Shown: positions 42,656-51,243 of the stretch, piece after piece
How positions within the stretch are numbered: the first letter of the stretch is position 1
How the letters are laid out: each line of letters starts with the position of its first letter
Assembly: GCF_015100395.1 (NCBI RefSeq)
Contig: NZ_AP022847.1
Span: 994,501-1,058,500 of the forward strand
From: Nitrosophilus alvini
GTDB taxonomy: Bacteria > Campylobacterota > Campylobacteria > Campylobacterales > Nitratiruptoraceae
Direction of reading: 5' to 3'
DNA: 64,000 nucleotides
The notes under the pieces: generated by a model
Told to the model about the DNA's origin: nothing
Databases searched by the model: none
Seen by the model: the letters and a program-made list of their open reading frames with translations, nothing else
Made by a program: the position numbers and the translations under genes

Positions 42656-43447
42656 CTATTTGAGTTCTACTTTTGCTAAAACGGAAAAAACTTCTGGAGT
42701 AGCGACTACTATTTCCGCTCTGTATGCAGAAATATGAACATTATCGGCGACTCTCCATATTTTGGAAATTTTGTAGTTTGTCTCTTTTCCGTTTATATAT
42801 ATCTTTTTGTTTTCGATATTTTCAAGCTCCTCTGCAGATAGATAGATGATGATTTTCCCTTTCGAAATATCGGCAGCATCGAAAAGTTTTGCTCCAGGAT
42901 TGACAAAATCATTTTTTTTCACATAGATTTTATATATATAAAGCCCTTCGGCCGTTACATTTTTTTTGGAAATCGAATCTTTTAGCTGCTCTATCTGATA
43001 TAAAACATCATCAATCTGGTTTTTGAGGTTTTCAATTTTCTCTCTTTGTGATAGAAGTTGATTGTCGGCAGCAATATATTCGGCAAGCTTCAGATCTTTT
43101 TCAAATTTAGATTTTGTTTTGAGATCTTTTATTCTCTCAAAATTGCTCTTTTTTATTTTTGCCAATTTTTCCAGATTTTTCTCTATCTCTACGTTTGTTT
43201 TGTAAATTTTTTCAAGATTTTTAAACCTGTTTAGGCTCTTTTTCAGCTGTTCTTTGTCAAGATAGCTATCAATTTTTATGATAGCCTCTTTAGTGGCCAC
43301 ACTGCCCTCTTTATCGATATTAGCAAATACAACTTTTCCGCTGACGGCAGATTTAAAAGAATAGATCTCATAGGGTTCTATCCTGGCAATATGCTCTGCA
43401 GCAATTAGATAAACAGAAACTATAAAAAATATAAAAAGTTTTCTCAT
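42656..43447 (-). CDS. HlyD/RND-type periplasmic adaptor (membrane fusion protein)
   Basis: A 263-residue periplasmic adaptor with signal peptide (RKLFIFFIVSVYLIA). It has a half-lipoyl motif (SFKSAVSGKVVFANIDKEGSVATKEAIIKID), a coiled-coil hairpin of about 100 residues rich in Lys and Leu, the second half-lipoyl (GLYIYKIYVKKNDFVNPGAKLF) and a beta-barrel domain. ATG 43447 is preferred to the TTG one codon before. It opens the minus-strand set ending in the TolC-like gene, and may pair with it and an inner-membrane pump encoded elsewhere. Divergent from the AAA-protease gene. Confidence 0.85.
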   Translation of the reverse strand: MRKLFIFFIVSVYLIAAEHIARIEPYEIYSFKSAVSGKVVFANIDKEGSVATKEAIIKIDSYLDKEQLKKSLNRFKNLEKIYKTNVEIEKNLEKLAKIKKSNFERIKDLKTKSKFEKDLKLAEYIAADNQLLSQREKIENLKNQIDDVLYQIEQLKDSISKKNVTAEGLYIYKIYVKKNDFVNPGAKLFDAADISKGKIIIYLSAEELENIENKKIYINGKETNYKISKIWRVADNVHISAYRAEIVVATPEVFSVLAKVELK

Positions 43448-43555
43448 CAAAAACGCTCCGATGCCAAATATCAGCCATTATTTTACCGTTATTTGCTTTA
43501 TTTACCGCTTTTCAAAAAGATAAACCGACTTTTTAAATTTTTTGCAAAAAATCGT

Positions 43556-43561
43556 TATAAT
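43556..43561 (+). promoter_or_regulatory. -10 element of the double-AAA protease gene
   Basis: TATAAT lies 30 bases before ATG 43592 in the 144-base divergent spacer, after an A/T-rich stretch (TTTTTTGCAAAAAA) characteristic of Campylobacterota sigma-70 promoters that lack a clear -35. RBS AAAGGG lies at about 43578-43583. Confidence 0.55.
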
Positions 43562-43591
43562 GACTAAAAAATTACTTTAAAGGGCATAAAA

Positions 43592-45982
43592 ATGGAGAGA
43601 AATATTTACAATGAAGCCCAAAAACTCAAAAGAGAGCTTAAAAAAAGAATTTTTGGACAAAACGAAGCCATAGACGAAGTTGTAGATACTTTGACCAGAG
43701 TCTCTCTGGTCCCGACATCTGAAAACTTCAAAGCTCTTTTCACATTTTTAGGCCCCCATAACAGCGGTAAAGTGTATCTTGCAAAACTTCTTGCCGAACT
43801 ATCCGATATGTTTGAGGCTGTAAAAGTCTTCGATATGGCCCAGTTTACAGACCCGAGTGATGAAAAAAAACTTATAGGAGCAAACGGTTCATTAACAGCT
43901 TTTGTAAAAAAACATCCACGCTCTGTAATCGTTTTCGATGATATAGAAAAAGCCGAAAACATGATACAGCTCTCAATACTTGATTATATAAAAACTCCCA
44001 AAGAGGAGAGCGGAGTCGATTTCTCTTCATGCGTTATCATTTTTTCAACATCTTTAGGCAGTCAATATATCAAAAAAAGGGATTTTTTAAGTTTCTACAA
44101 AAAAGAAAAATTCAAAGCACAGGCTAAAATCATAGAGGCTATATCTCACGAAAAAAAAGTTATATACGATATCGTAGAAAATGCAATCGATCCAAAACTA
44201 CTCTCGGTTATGGCACAGCATCAGATAGTTCTTTTCAAAACGCTCTCTTTCGATTCCATCGTAAAAATAGCAAGCCGATCTCTCAAAAACGCTATATCGA
44301 TATTTGAAAAGAAGAGCAGTATCAATGTAGAGTTTGAAGATTTCAAAAATTTCATAAAACTGGCAGTACTCTCATTTGCGCCTTATATAAATGCAAGAAG
44401 GATAAACAAGAAACTCCCTGACCTGATAATAGAAACAATAGGCCAAAGCATATCAAAAACTGATTTTATACCTGAAAAAATTGTTTTTAGAGCTGAAAAA
44501 AATGCACTGAATTTTCTCGAACAAATAAAGGATAAAAAAGAGTTTCTAGAAGAGCTCTTTAGAAAAAACGAAACGGTCGAGCTTTCATGGGAAATAAAAA
44601 AAGAGAAAAACTCTATAATAATCAGCATAAAAAATGTTGCAATAAAAAAGCTTCCTTTGTATATCTCGCCCAAAGAAAAACCGGCAGTAAGATATTCTAC
44701 TACATCCTTCAAAGAGATAGCCGGTCAATCCAACGTCAAAAAGACACTCAAACAGATCATTCACGTTCTAAGACATCCGGACTTGGTAAAAAAATTTGAT
44801 ATAGATATGCCTAAAGGTATGCTTTTGTACGGTCCAAAAGGAGTTGGCAAAACACTGCTTGCACAGGGCTTTGCAAAAGAGTCAGGACTACCTTATATAT
44901 ATCTATCCGGAAGTGATCTTTTTGACCAGAATCTTATCAGACTCGCTTACCAGAAGGCCAGAGAGTACGCCCCGAGTATCGTTTTTCTTGATGAAATCGA
45001 TACAAAAGGAATAATAGAAGGCATATATACAACAATGCCTGTAGAAGAGCTTATAAATGAAATCGACTCTATAGCTTCGTCGCCGGAAGAGTTTGTATTT
45101 ACCGTAGCTACAGCAAACTCCAAAGATGAAATCAACAAAAACCTTCTAGCTCCGGGCAGAATCGATATATTTGTAGAAGTGCCCGAACTGGACATGGAAG
45201 CAAGAAGATTTTTTATACGGAAAATTCTCGAAAAGCCCAACGACGGAAAAATAGATATCGAAAAAGTTGTCAGATATATTTCTGGAATGAGCGGATATGA
45301 GCTGCAAAGAATAGGCAAAGAAGCAGCTCTGTACGTTATAAGAAACAATTTGGAATATATCACCGAAGAGATTCTCATCGAACAGATCAACAATATTAAA
45401 TATGGCTACAAATTGGAGAAAAAAAGAATAAGAAATCTTGAGAAGGATCTTAAAAAAACCGCATATCATGAAGCAGGACACGCAGTGCTATCCTATCTGC
45501 TACTTCCGGATATCAAAATAGAACAGGTAACCATAGCTCCTCGTTCGGAATCATTGGGCTTTGTATCATACAGCAATCAGGAATATATCAGCAACATCTC
45601 CAAGGATGAGATTTTGGGAGACATATGCGTTCTACTTGCGGGAAGAATATCAAAGATAAAAAAATTTGGTCCAGAAGGTATTGATACAGGAGCTTCGGCT
45701 GATCTGGAACAGGCTACATGGGAGGTTTACAATGCCATCGCAACACTTGGAATGGATGATGAGATAGGATATGTGCATACAGATACATTAAACCAGAACG
45801 TTAGTAAAAACTTTTTCAGAGAAAAAATAGAAGAACGAATTCAAAGATGGATATCCGAAGCTACCGCAAAAACAAAGATGTTAGTCGACAAATACTGGGA
45901 TAAAATAGAAAGAGTTGCGGAAGAACTTATAAAAAAAGAGATTATAGACGGGGCTGAACTCAAAAAAATAATGGAGGGTTGA
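43592..45982 (+). CDS. Soluble double-AAA+ FtsH-like M41 protease with degenerate Clp-type module
   Basis: A 796-residue protein. Residues 1-250 form a ClpA/B D2-like AAA module: GPHNSGKV (54-61, Walker A with Val for Ser/Thr), VIVFDDIEK (112-120, Walker B), but the NR-D arginine finger is absent (PKLLSVMAQHQIVLF). Residues 370-600 are FtsH-type AAA: GPKGVGKT (414-421), IVFLDEID (463-470), LLAPGRID with the second FtsH arginine missing. Residues 615-796 are an M41 zinc protease: HEAGH (626-630) and GASADLEQAT (third ligand Asp). Compared with relatives, both pore loops are deleted: GYVG after LIGA, and FVG after SGSD. No membrane helix is seen. Function unknown. Confidence 0.85.
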   Translation: MERNIYNEAQKLKRELKKRIFGQNEAIDEVVDTLTRVSLVPTSENFKALFTFLGPHNSGKVYLAKLLAELSDMFEAVKVFDMAQFTDPSDEKKLIGANGSLTAFVKKHPRSVIVFDDIEKAENMIQLSILDYIKTPKEESGVDFSSCVIIFSTSLGSQYIKKRDFLSFYKKEKFKAQAKIIEAISHEKKVIYDIVENAIDPKLLSVMAQHQIVLFKTLSFDSIVKIASRSLKNAISIFEKKSSINVEFEDFKNFIKLAVLSFAPYINARRINKKLPDLIIETIGQSISKTDFIPEKIVFRAEKNALNFLEQIKDKKEFLEELFRKNETVELSWEIKKEKNSIIISIKNVAIKKLPLYISPKEKPAVRYSTTSFKEIAGQSNVKKTLKQIIHVLRHPDLVKKFDIDMPKGMLLYGPKGVGKTLLAQGFAKESGLPYIYLSGSDLFDQNLIRLAYQKAREYAPSIVFLDEIDTKGIIEGIYTTMPVEELINEIDSIASSPEEFVFTVATANSKDEINKNLLAPGRIDIFVEVPELDMEARRFFIRKILEKPNDGKIDIEKVVRYISGMSGYELQRIGKEAALYVIRNNLEYITEEILIEQINNIKYGYKLEKKRIRNLEKDLKKTAYHEAGHAVLSYLLLPDIKIEQVTIAPRSESLGFVSYSNQEYISNISKDEILGDICVLLAGRISKIKKFGPEGIDTGASADLEQATWEVYNAIATLGMDDEIGYVHTDTLNQNVSKNFFREKIEERIQRWISEATAKTKMLVDKYWDKIERVAEELIKKEIIDGAELKKIMEG

Positions 45983-47324
45983 GTATCCCGTGTTTTTTCA
46001 TGAATTCTCTTGTAATATCCTGAAGTTTGGAGCTGATTTTTGGAAGAAATTTCTCGTTTTTTTCTATATCTTTGAGATTTTCCGGAAGTTTTGCAAAATT
46101 TTTAAGAGCTTTTTGTTTAATTTCATTCAAAGACGGCATATCACAAACGATTTTACCCTTTTCCATATATAGTTTTAAAAGAGGCTCCCCTTTGATTTTT
46201 TCGTTATAGAACCCTATTATGTCCTCAGTCAACACTCCGTTTTCATACTTTCTGAAAACCTGCTTTTTCGAAGGTAGAGTGATTTTCCCGGGGCTGAATT
46301 TCATTTTCGGCTTATTGTCATACTCTACCAGTTTATAGGCACAATCTAGATACGGCAGATCAGCCGAAACAGCAAGCTCCGTACCCACACCCCAGGCATT
46401 CACGGGAGCCCCGTTTTTTAGAAGTTCTTTTATTTTATACTCATTCAAACTTCCGCTGACAAATATCATTGCTTCACTAAAACCTGCTTCATCCAATATT
46501 TTTCTCGCTTCAATTGAAAGTTTCAGAATATCTCCACTGTCGAGTCTGATGCCTTTGAAAGTTTCAAGTCCCATCTTTTTGATAGTTTTTACAGCATTTT
46601 CAACTCCTTTTATCGTATCGAAAGTATCTACAAGCAAAATAGCGTTTTTAGGATAGTATTTGGCAAAATTTTCAAAAGCCTTCTCTTCCGTCTCATGAGC
46701 CAAAATAAAAGAGTGCGCCATTGTTCCGAAAATCGGAATGCCGAATTTTTCGCCGGCCAAAACGTTTGAGGTACCTAAAAAACCTCCTATATACGAATTT
46801 CTTGCGGCTTTCATACCTGCATCAGAACCGTGTGAGCGCCTGAGCCCGAACTCAACAAGTGCCGTGCCTTTAGCTTCGTTATAGCATCTTATGGCTTTAG
46901 TAGCTGTAAGCATGGATATCTGCATAGTATTTATTAAAAATGTCTCTATTATCTGTGCTTCAATCAAAGGAGCTTCAACCTGGATAACAGGCTCGTTCGG
47001 GAAAACAAACTCCCCTTCATCAATCGCATACACATTGCCACCAAATCTGAATTCCTTCAGGAAATCTAAAAAATCGTCAGAAAATTTGCCTGTACTTTTC
47101 AAAAAATCGATATCTTTTTGTGTAAATCTCATATTTTCAAGATAATACAGCACTTGTTCAAGTCCGGCATTCAAAAGATACGATCTGTTTTTTATCTCTC
47201 TCGTAAAAAAATCAAAAATTGCTGTTTTGTTCATATTTTCATTGAAATAGACCTGAGCCATAGTTAGCTCGTACATATCTGTAAGAAGACTCATATTTTC
47301 CTTGTTAACAAATCCAAAAGTCAT
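45960..47324 (-). CDS. pncB: Nicotinate phosphoribosyltransferase
   Basis: This enzyme converts nicotinate and PRPP to nicotinate mononucleotide in NAD salvage. The 454-residue protein has the family start LLTDMYELTMAQVYF, a central EFGLRRSHG, MAHSFILAHETEEKAFENF (with the phosphorylated-His region), LLVDTFDTIKGVENA and IRLDSGDILKLS, and the C-terminal VSGSLNEYKI. Its 3' end overlaps the AAA-protease gene by 23 bases, convergent. It is divergent from pncA (72-base spacer), which produces its substrate. Confidence 0.94.
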   Translation of the reverse strand: MTFGFVNKENMSLLTDMYELTMAQVYFNENMNKTAIFDFFTREIKNRSYLLNAGLEQVLYYLENMRFTQKDIDFLKSTGKFSDDFLDFLKEFRFGGNVYAIDEGEFVFPNEPVIQVEAPLIEAQIIETFLINTMQISMLTATKAIRCYNEAKGTALVEFGLRRSHGSDAGMKAARNSYIGGFLGTSNVLAGEKFGIPIFGTMAHSFILAHETEEKAFENFAKYYPKNAILLVDTFDTIKGVENAVKTIKKMGLETFKGIRLDSGDILKLSIEARKILDEAGFSEAMIFVSGSLNEYKIKELLKNGAPVNAWGVGTELAVSADLPYLDCAYKLVEYDNKPKMKFSPGKITLPSKKQVFRKYENGVLTEDIIGFYNEKIKGEPLLKLYMEKGKIVCDMPSLNEIKQKALKNFAKLPENLKDIEKNEKFLPKISSKLQDITREFMKKHGILNPPLFF

Positions 47325-47348
47325 TTTATTCCTTTTTATTAACTGATA

Positions 47349-47376
47349 TTGTTAAATTTTAGTACAATTTTATAAA
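47349..47376 (+). promoter_or_regulatory. Candidate promoter for pncA
   Basis: TTGTTA (47349-47354) and TATAAA (47371-47376) are separated by 16 bases in the pncB-pncA divergent spacer, giving a start about 14 bases before ATG 47397. RBS AAAGGA is at 47385-47390. No separate leftward promoter for pncB was distinguished. Confidence 0.45.
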
Positions 47377-47396
47377 AAGCCCCTAAAGGATAAGAG

Positions 47397-47984
47397 ATGA
47401 AGATAAAAATAACAGACCACGATGCTCTTATAGTTGTCGATATGCAAAAAGATTTTTTACCGGGCGGTGCTCTGCCGGTTAGCGGCGCCGATAAAATCAT
47501 ACCAAATATCAACATGTACATAAAACTTTTCGAAGAAAATTCCAATCCAGTATATTTTACAAGGGACTGGCATCCGAAAGAGCATATCTCTTTCAAAGGG
47601 CAAGGTGGCATCTGGCCGCCACACTGTATTCAGGATAGTGAAGGTGCAATGTTTGATGAAAATCTCTATATTCCGGCTGATAACAAATTTGTCATATCAA
47701 AAGGTGTTTTAAAAGAGTTTGATGCCTATTCCGGCTTTCAGGGAACTGTTTTGAATGAGCTATTAAAAGAGAAGGGAATAAAACGTGTTTTTATATGCGG
47801 AGTTGCAACGGACTACTGTGTCAAAAATACTCTTTTGGGAGCTGTAAATCTGGGATATTTTACAATTTTATTGAAAGATGGCATCAAAGGAGTAGACATA
47901 AATCCGGGCGACACCGAAAATGCAATAGATGCTATGATGCAAAAAGGAGCAGTTTTATGCTCTTTCAGTGATATTGTAAAATAG
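47397..47984 (+). CDS. pncA: Nicotinamidase (PncA-like isochorismatase-fold hydrolase)
   Basis: PncA hydrolyses nicotinamide to nicotinate. The 195-residue protein has catalytic Asp in VVDMQKDFLPGGAL, metal ligands in FTRDWHPKEHISF (Asp and two His), IWPPHCIQDSEGA, a Lys in ISKGVLKEF, and the nucleophilic Cys in GVATDYCVKNTLL. All the active-site elements of nicotinamidases are present, separating it from other isochorismatase-like enzymes. It is divergent from pncB, so the two NAD-salvage steps are paired. Confidence 0.94.
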   Translation: MKIKITDHDALIVVDMQKDFLPGGALPVSGADKIIPNINMYIKLFEENSNPVYFTRDWHPKEHISFKGQGGIWPPHCIQDSEGAMFDENLYIPADNKFVISKGVLKEFDAYSGFQGTVLNELLKEKGIKRVFICGVATDYCVKNTLLGAVNLGYFTILLKDGIKGVDINPGDTENAIDAMMQKGAVLCSFSDIVK

Positions 47985-48051
47985 TTTTGCAAACCCGAAA
48001 AAAAGGATTTGAAGCCTTTTTAATAAAAATTTCCGGTTTTATGGCTCGTGC

Positions 48052-49248
48052 TCAAACAAGAGCTCTGAACCACTCTATCTCGTCAATTTTCTCCCAAGGA
48101 TACTCTTCATATCCTATCTGTCCTTTTGCGGCAATTTCATGATACAAAAAACTATCAGCAGATGGTTTGTCCAGACCGAATTTTTCAGTTATCCATTTGG
48201 GTGTCAAAGAAAATTTTTCGGCAATTTTTATGCTCAGCTCCTCATCACTTATGTTTTCAGAAGACGATCCAAGTGTATTTACCGTAACAGACACAGGTTT
48301 TGGTTCACCTATCACATATGCTATCTCTACAAGAGCTTTCTTTGCAAGTCCAGCAGCTACTATATGTTTGGCTATCCATCTTGCAGCGTACAGTCCGCTT
48401 CTGTCCACTTTTGTATAATCTTTTGAACTTTGGCTCCCTCCGCCTATCGGTGCATATCCTCCGTAAGTATCCACAACCACTTTTCTGCCAGAAAGTCCGG
48501 AGTCTGCAATAGGACCGTGTGTAACGAATCTGCCTGTGCCGTTTATAAGGAACTGCGTATTTTCATCAAGATATTTATCGGCAAAAGAGGCTTTCTGGAA
48601 AATTAGTTCTTTTACTCTTTTTCTGACATCATCGGGTAAAATATCACCTGTATGAGACTGTGCTACTACTATTTTGTCTATTCTTTGCGGTCTGCAATTA
48701 TCAAAATTCTCTTTTGTACCATAATCAAGAGTTACCTGGGTTTTCAAATCTACACCAAATTTATCAGGATTTGATTTTGCATTTTTATAAAGAATATCTC
48801 TTATCTCTCTTGCAAACATCAAAGCAGAAGGCATAAAATCATCTCTCTCTATGGTCGCAAAACCAAACATCATACCCTGATCCCCCGCTCCAATCTCTTT
48901 GTTGTTTCTATCAACACCTATACTTATGTCGGGAGATTGACGACTTATATACACCTCATATATACATTCCTCTGGATTTAAAGTCTCACCTATTTTAAAA
49001 CCGCTTTCAGGATATCCTATCTTTTTCAAAGCTTTTTTTGCTATATCTATATAAAACTCTTTTTCAAGAGTACTGTTGATTTTGACCTCACCTCCGATTA
49101 TCACATGTTTTCCGACTACAAAAACTTCAGTTGCAACCCTTGCATTCGGGTCCAACTCTAGCAAAGAATCGACAATGTAATCTGCTATAATATCGGCACA
49201 TTTATCAGGATGACCGGCAGATACGGACTCGGAAGTGAAAAGATACAT
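48052..49248 (-). CDS. metK: S-adenosylmethionine synthetase
   Basis: MetK makes SAM from methionine and ATP. About 398 residues beginning MYLFTSESVSAGHPDKCAD. It contains GAGDQGMMFGFA, GTGRFVTHGPIADSGLSGRKVVVDTYGG-type substrate loop and the signature GGGSQSSKDYTKVDRSG. The usual GGGAFSGKDPTKVDRS here has Q and S substitutions in the P-loop-like segment, seen in some epsilon members. Start ATG 49248 is set by AAAGGGG just upstream; an in-frame upstream start (49296) would sit in the promoter. It is divergent from the DksA-like gene. Confidence 0.95.
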   Translation of the reverse strand: MYLFTSESVSAGHPDKCADIIADYIVDSLLELDPNARVATEVFVVGKHVIIGGEVKINSTLEKEFYIDIAKKALKKIGYPESGFKIGETLNPEECIYEVYISRQSPDISIGVDRNNKEIGAGDQGMMFGFATIERDDFMPSALMFAREIRDILYKNAKSNPDKFGVDLKTQVTLDYGTKENFDNCRPQRIDKIVVAQSHTGDILPDDVRKRVKELIFQKASFADKYLDENTQFLINGTGRFVTHGPIADSGLSGRKVVVDTYGGYAPIGGGSQSSKDYTKVDRSGLYAARWIAKHIVAAGLAKKALVEIAYVIGEPKPVSVTVNTLGSSSENISDEELSIKIAEKFSLTPKWITEKFGLDKPSADSFLYHEIAAKGQIGYEEYPWEKIDEIEWFRALV

Positions 49249-49285
49249 AAATACCCCTTTTTGCCATTCGTTTTTTTTTGATTTT

Positions 49286-49291
49286 ATTATA
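49286..49291 (-). promoter_or_regulatory. -10 element for metK
   Basis: TATAAT on the minus strand 38 bases before ATG 49248, followed by a T/A-rich leader. No SAM-responsive riboswitch fold was seen in the short leader. Confidence 0.5.
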
Positions 49292-49319
49292 TCCAAACAG
49301 AAATATGTTCAAAATAAGT

Positions 49320-49325
49320 TATAAT
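49320..49325 (+). promoter_or_regulatory. -10 element for the dksA-like gene
   Basis: TATAAT at 49320-49325 on the plus strand, 32 bases before ATG 49357; RBS AAGGAGA is at 49347-49353. It is one half of the metK divergent promoter. Confidence 0.55.
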
Positions 49326-49356
49326 TACCGTATAAACAATATTGCAAGGAGATAAT

Positions 49357-49671
49357 ATGACAAAAGAGCAGTTAAACGAATTTAAAGAGATTTTGGAAAA
49401 AAGGAAAGCTCAGGTTGAAAAAGAGATAGAAAATCTTAGAAATGAACTTGAAAGTTTTATTGCCGAAGATGCAATTGATGATATGGAAGATATGGCACAG
49501 CTAGAAAATCTTGATATGGACGACGTTGCTCTTCTAAAAAGACTCGAAGAGGAACTCGTACAGATAAAAAAAGCCCTTGTCAGGATAGAAAACGGAACCT
49601 TCGGAAAATGTAAAGACGGAACAGAACTCCCCATAGAAAAACTCAAAGCCAATCCTCTTGCCGAATGCTGA
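49357..49671 (+). CDS. DksA/TraR-family protein with degenerate zinc finger
   Basis: A 104-residue coiled-coil protein. The acidic tip motif D-x-x-D-x-A of DksA is present (Asp42, Asp45, Ala47), suggesting it can reach into the RNA polymerase secondary channel. The C-terminal region that should be a C4 zinc finger is eroded to GKCKDGTELP...LAEC, with one internal Cys and one as the last residue. It is shorter than E. coli DksA (151). Start ATG 49357. A Fur-family gene follows within 14 bases and is probably co-transcribed. Confidence 0.8.
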   Translation: MTKEQLNEFKEILEKRKAQVEKEIENLRNELESFIAEDAIDDMEDMAQLENLDMDDVALLKRLEEELVQIKKALVRIENGTFGKCKDGTELPIEKLKANPLAEC

Positions 49672-49685
49672 AAAAGAGAATTACA

Positions 49686-50156
49686 ATGTCCAAAAACATT
49701 CAGGATTTCAGAAATTTTGAATATTATAAAAACGAGCTGCATTCACTTGTCAAAAAGAGAGGACTGAAATACTCTCTGCAAAGAGAAGAGATACTTAAAA
49801 TCTTATATAAAGCCAAAGAGCATCTCTCTCCTGAAGAGATACTCTATAAAGTTAAAAAATCACAAAAGAATATAGGACTTGCGACAGTATACAGGGCATT
49901 GTCATTTTTGGAAAAAGAGGGGCTTATAAACTCTATATCCTTTGGAGTGGAAGGAAAAAAATATGAACTCAACAGAGGATCCCATCATGACCATATGATA
50001 TGTCTTGAATGCGGAAAAATAATAGAATTCTTTGATGAAGAGCTTGAACTACTTCAGGAAAAAATCGCCAAAAAATTTGGATTCAAAATTGTTTCGCATG
50101 ACATGAATTTATATGGTATCTGCAAAGAGTGCTCAAAAGAGAAAAAAGAGAGCTAA
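49686..50156 (+). CDS. Fur-family metalloregulator
   Basis: A 156-residue (from ATG 49686; ATG 49665 is alternative, overlapping the upstream stop) transcription regulator. It has a winged helix (LQREEILKILYKAKEHLSPEEILYKV, LATVYRALSFLEKEGLI) and metal sites HHDHMICLECGKIIEF and CKEC, forming the Cys4 structural zinc site plus His-rich regulatory site. Whether it is Fur (iron), PerR (peroxide) or Zur is not fixed by these motifs. In Campylobacterota Fur controls iron uptake and often acts in apo form. Confidence 0.92.
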   Translation: MSKNIQDFRNFEYYKNELHSLVKKRGLKYSLQREEILKILYKAKEHLSPEEILYKVKKSQKNIGLATVYRALSFLEKEGLINSISFGVEGKKYELNRGSHHDHMICLECGKIIEFFDEELELLQEKIAKKFGFKIVSHDMNLYGICKECSKEKKES

Positions 50157-51067
50157 TCCCTCTCTTTTTGCTTCACAATCCAGTGAAAATACATATTTAT
50201 AGCAAAAAACGGCGCCAAAATATTAACTACCGGAAGAAAATTTAGAAGCGAGGCGAAAAGAGCTATCATCCATATAGAAAATTTATGACTTTTTATCTTT
50301 TTATATTCAACTTTTGTACAAAACTTAGCACATACACTAAGAAAATAAGACTCTTTGTAGAGCCATGTCCAAAGAAAAAGCTGAAGTGCTATATTCAAAA
50401 AAGGTATAAACAAAAAAGGAAGAAAAATCAATATAAAAAGTGCAAAAAGAGCTGCATCCCTTACGGCAGTTCCCAAAACTGCTATGTGACTGCTTTCGGG
50501 TACCGATTTCAAATCTGGATAATGTTTCTCTCTCATCGCATCTAAAAAAGGATCTATATAGACAAGAACAAGCAGGAAAAAAGAGAGAATGTAAAAGTTG
50601 TATACAAGAAATATCGCCAATAGCCAGGATATAGCTTCATCTACGGTCTGAAACGGAAACCAGGTGAGAATTTTCTCTATTCCCACAAAAAGAGTGTGCC
50701 AGTTCAAAACAATCACTATTGCCCAAAAAACGGCAAGTCCGGCAATAATACTTATAATAAGATATTCATACCGTCTTTTGCTCACATATCTGTATATTGG
50801 AACATTGAAAAAAGCCATTATAAGAGCGAAAGAGACGGTTACTGCCTGAAACCATATAAAAAACAAGGTTATAAAAGCTCCATTTGCCTTCACAATCGAA
50901 AAGGGAATCCATGATATGCTTTTGTATGCAAAAGAGACCATCACAGGCCAAAAAATATAACCGAGAAATATCCATAAAATTGCAAGCGGTATACCGATCA
51001 TCAAAGAGAATTTCACAATTTCCCAACTCAGAACGTCTTTGATGCTTCTTATTACAATACTTTTCAT
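50153..51067 (-). CDS. EI24-domain (CysZ-like) membrane protein
   Basis: A 304-residue integral membrane protein with about six hydrophobic segments (near 15-40, 60-85, 105-125, 150-172, 205-235, 268-290). The EI24/CysZ family pattern is visible in the central hydrophilic DPFLDAMREKHYPD and the FLPFLFIPFLNIALQLFLWTWLY stretch. CysZ imports sulfate, but family members outside the cys regulon have uncertain function. Its 3' end overlaps the fur-like gene by 4 bases, convergent. Confidence 0.78.
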   Translation of the reverse strand: MKSIVIRSIKDVLSWEIVKFSLMIGIPLAILWIFLGYIFWPVMVSFAYKSISWIPFSIVKANGAFITLFFIWFQAVTVSFALIMAFFNVPIYRYVSKRRYEYLIISIIAGLAVFWAIVIVLNWHTLFVGIEKILTWFPFQTVDEAISWLLAIFLVYNFYILSFFLLVLVYIDPFLDAMREKHYPDLKSVPESSHIAVLGTAVRDAALFALFILIFLPFLFIPFLNIALQLFLWTWLYKESYFLSVCAKFCTKVEYKKIKSHKFSIWMIALFASLLNFLPVVNILAPFFAINMYFHWIVKQKERD

Positions 51068-51243
51068 ATCGATACCTTCCGTTTATAAATCTGAATATCT
51101 CATTTACAAATGATATAATAAAAATCATGAATTTTTTGTTCGTTTCTCTTTTTGTTCCGGTCTCTTCACAGCGCAGATATAAATACAACTCTGATAAAAG
51201 ATAAAAATTGGCTTCGATTTATAAATCTCTGCTGAGAAAAACC

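Noticed and set aside
48000-48030. AAAAAGG...CCTTTTT hairpin between pncA and metK ends.
   Set aside because: Only two GC pairs in the stem; too weak to call a terminator with confidence.
48052-49248. MetK GGGSQSSKDYTKVDRSG considered as a defective P-loop.
   Set aside because: Variation at these positions (usual GGGAFSGKD) occurs in functional MetK enzymes of this phylum as far as I recall, and the rest of the active site is intact.
49200-49300. SAM riboswitch upstream of metK.
   Set aside because: The leader from the -10 element to the ATG is only about 30 bases, too short for any known SAM-binding RNA.
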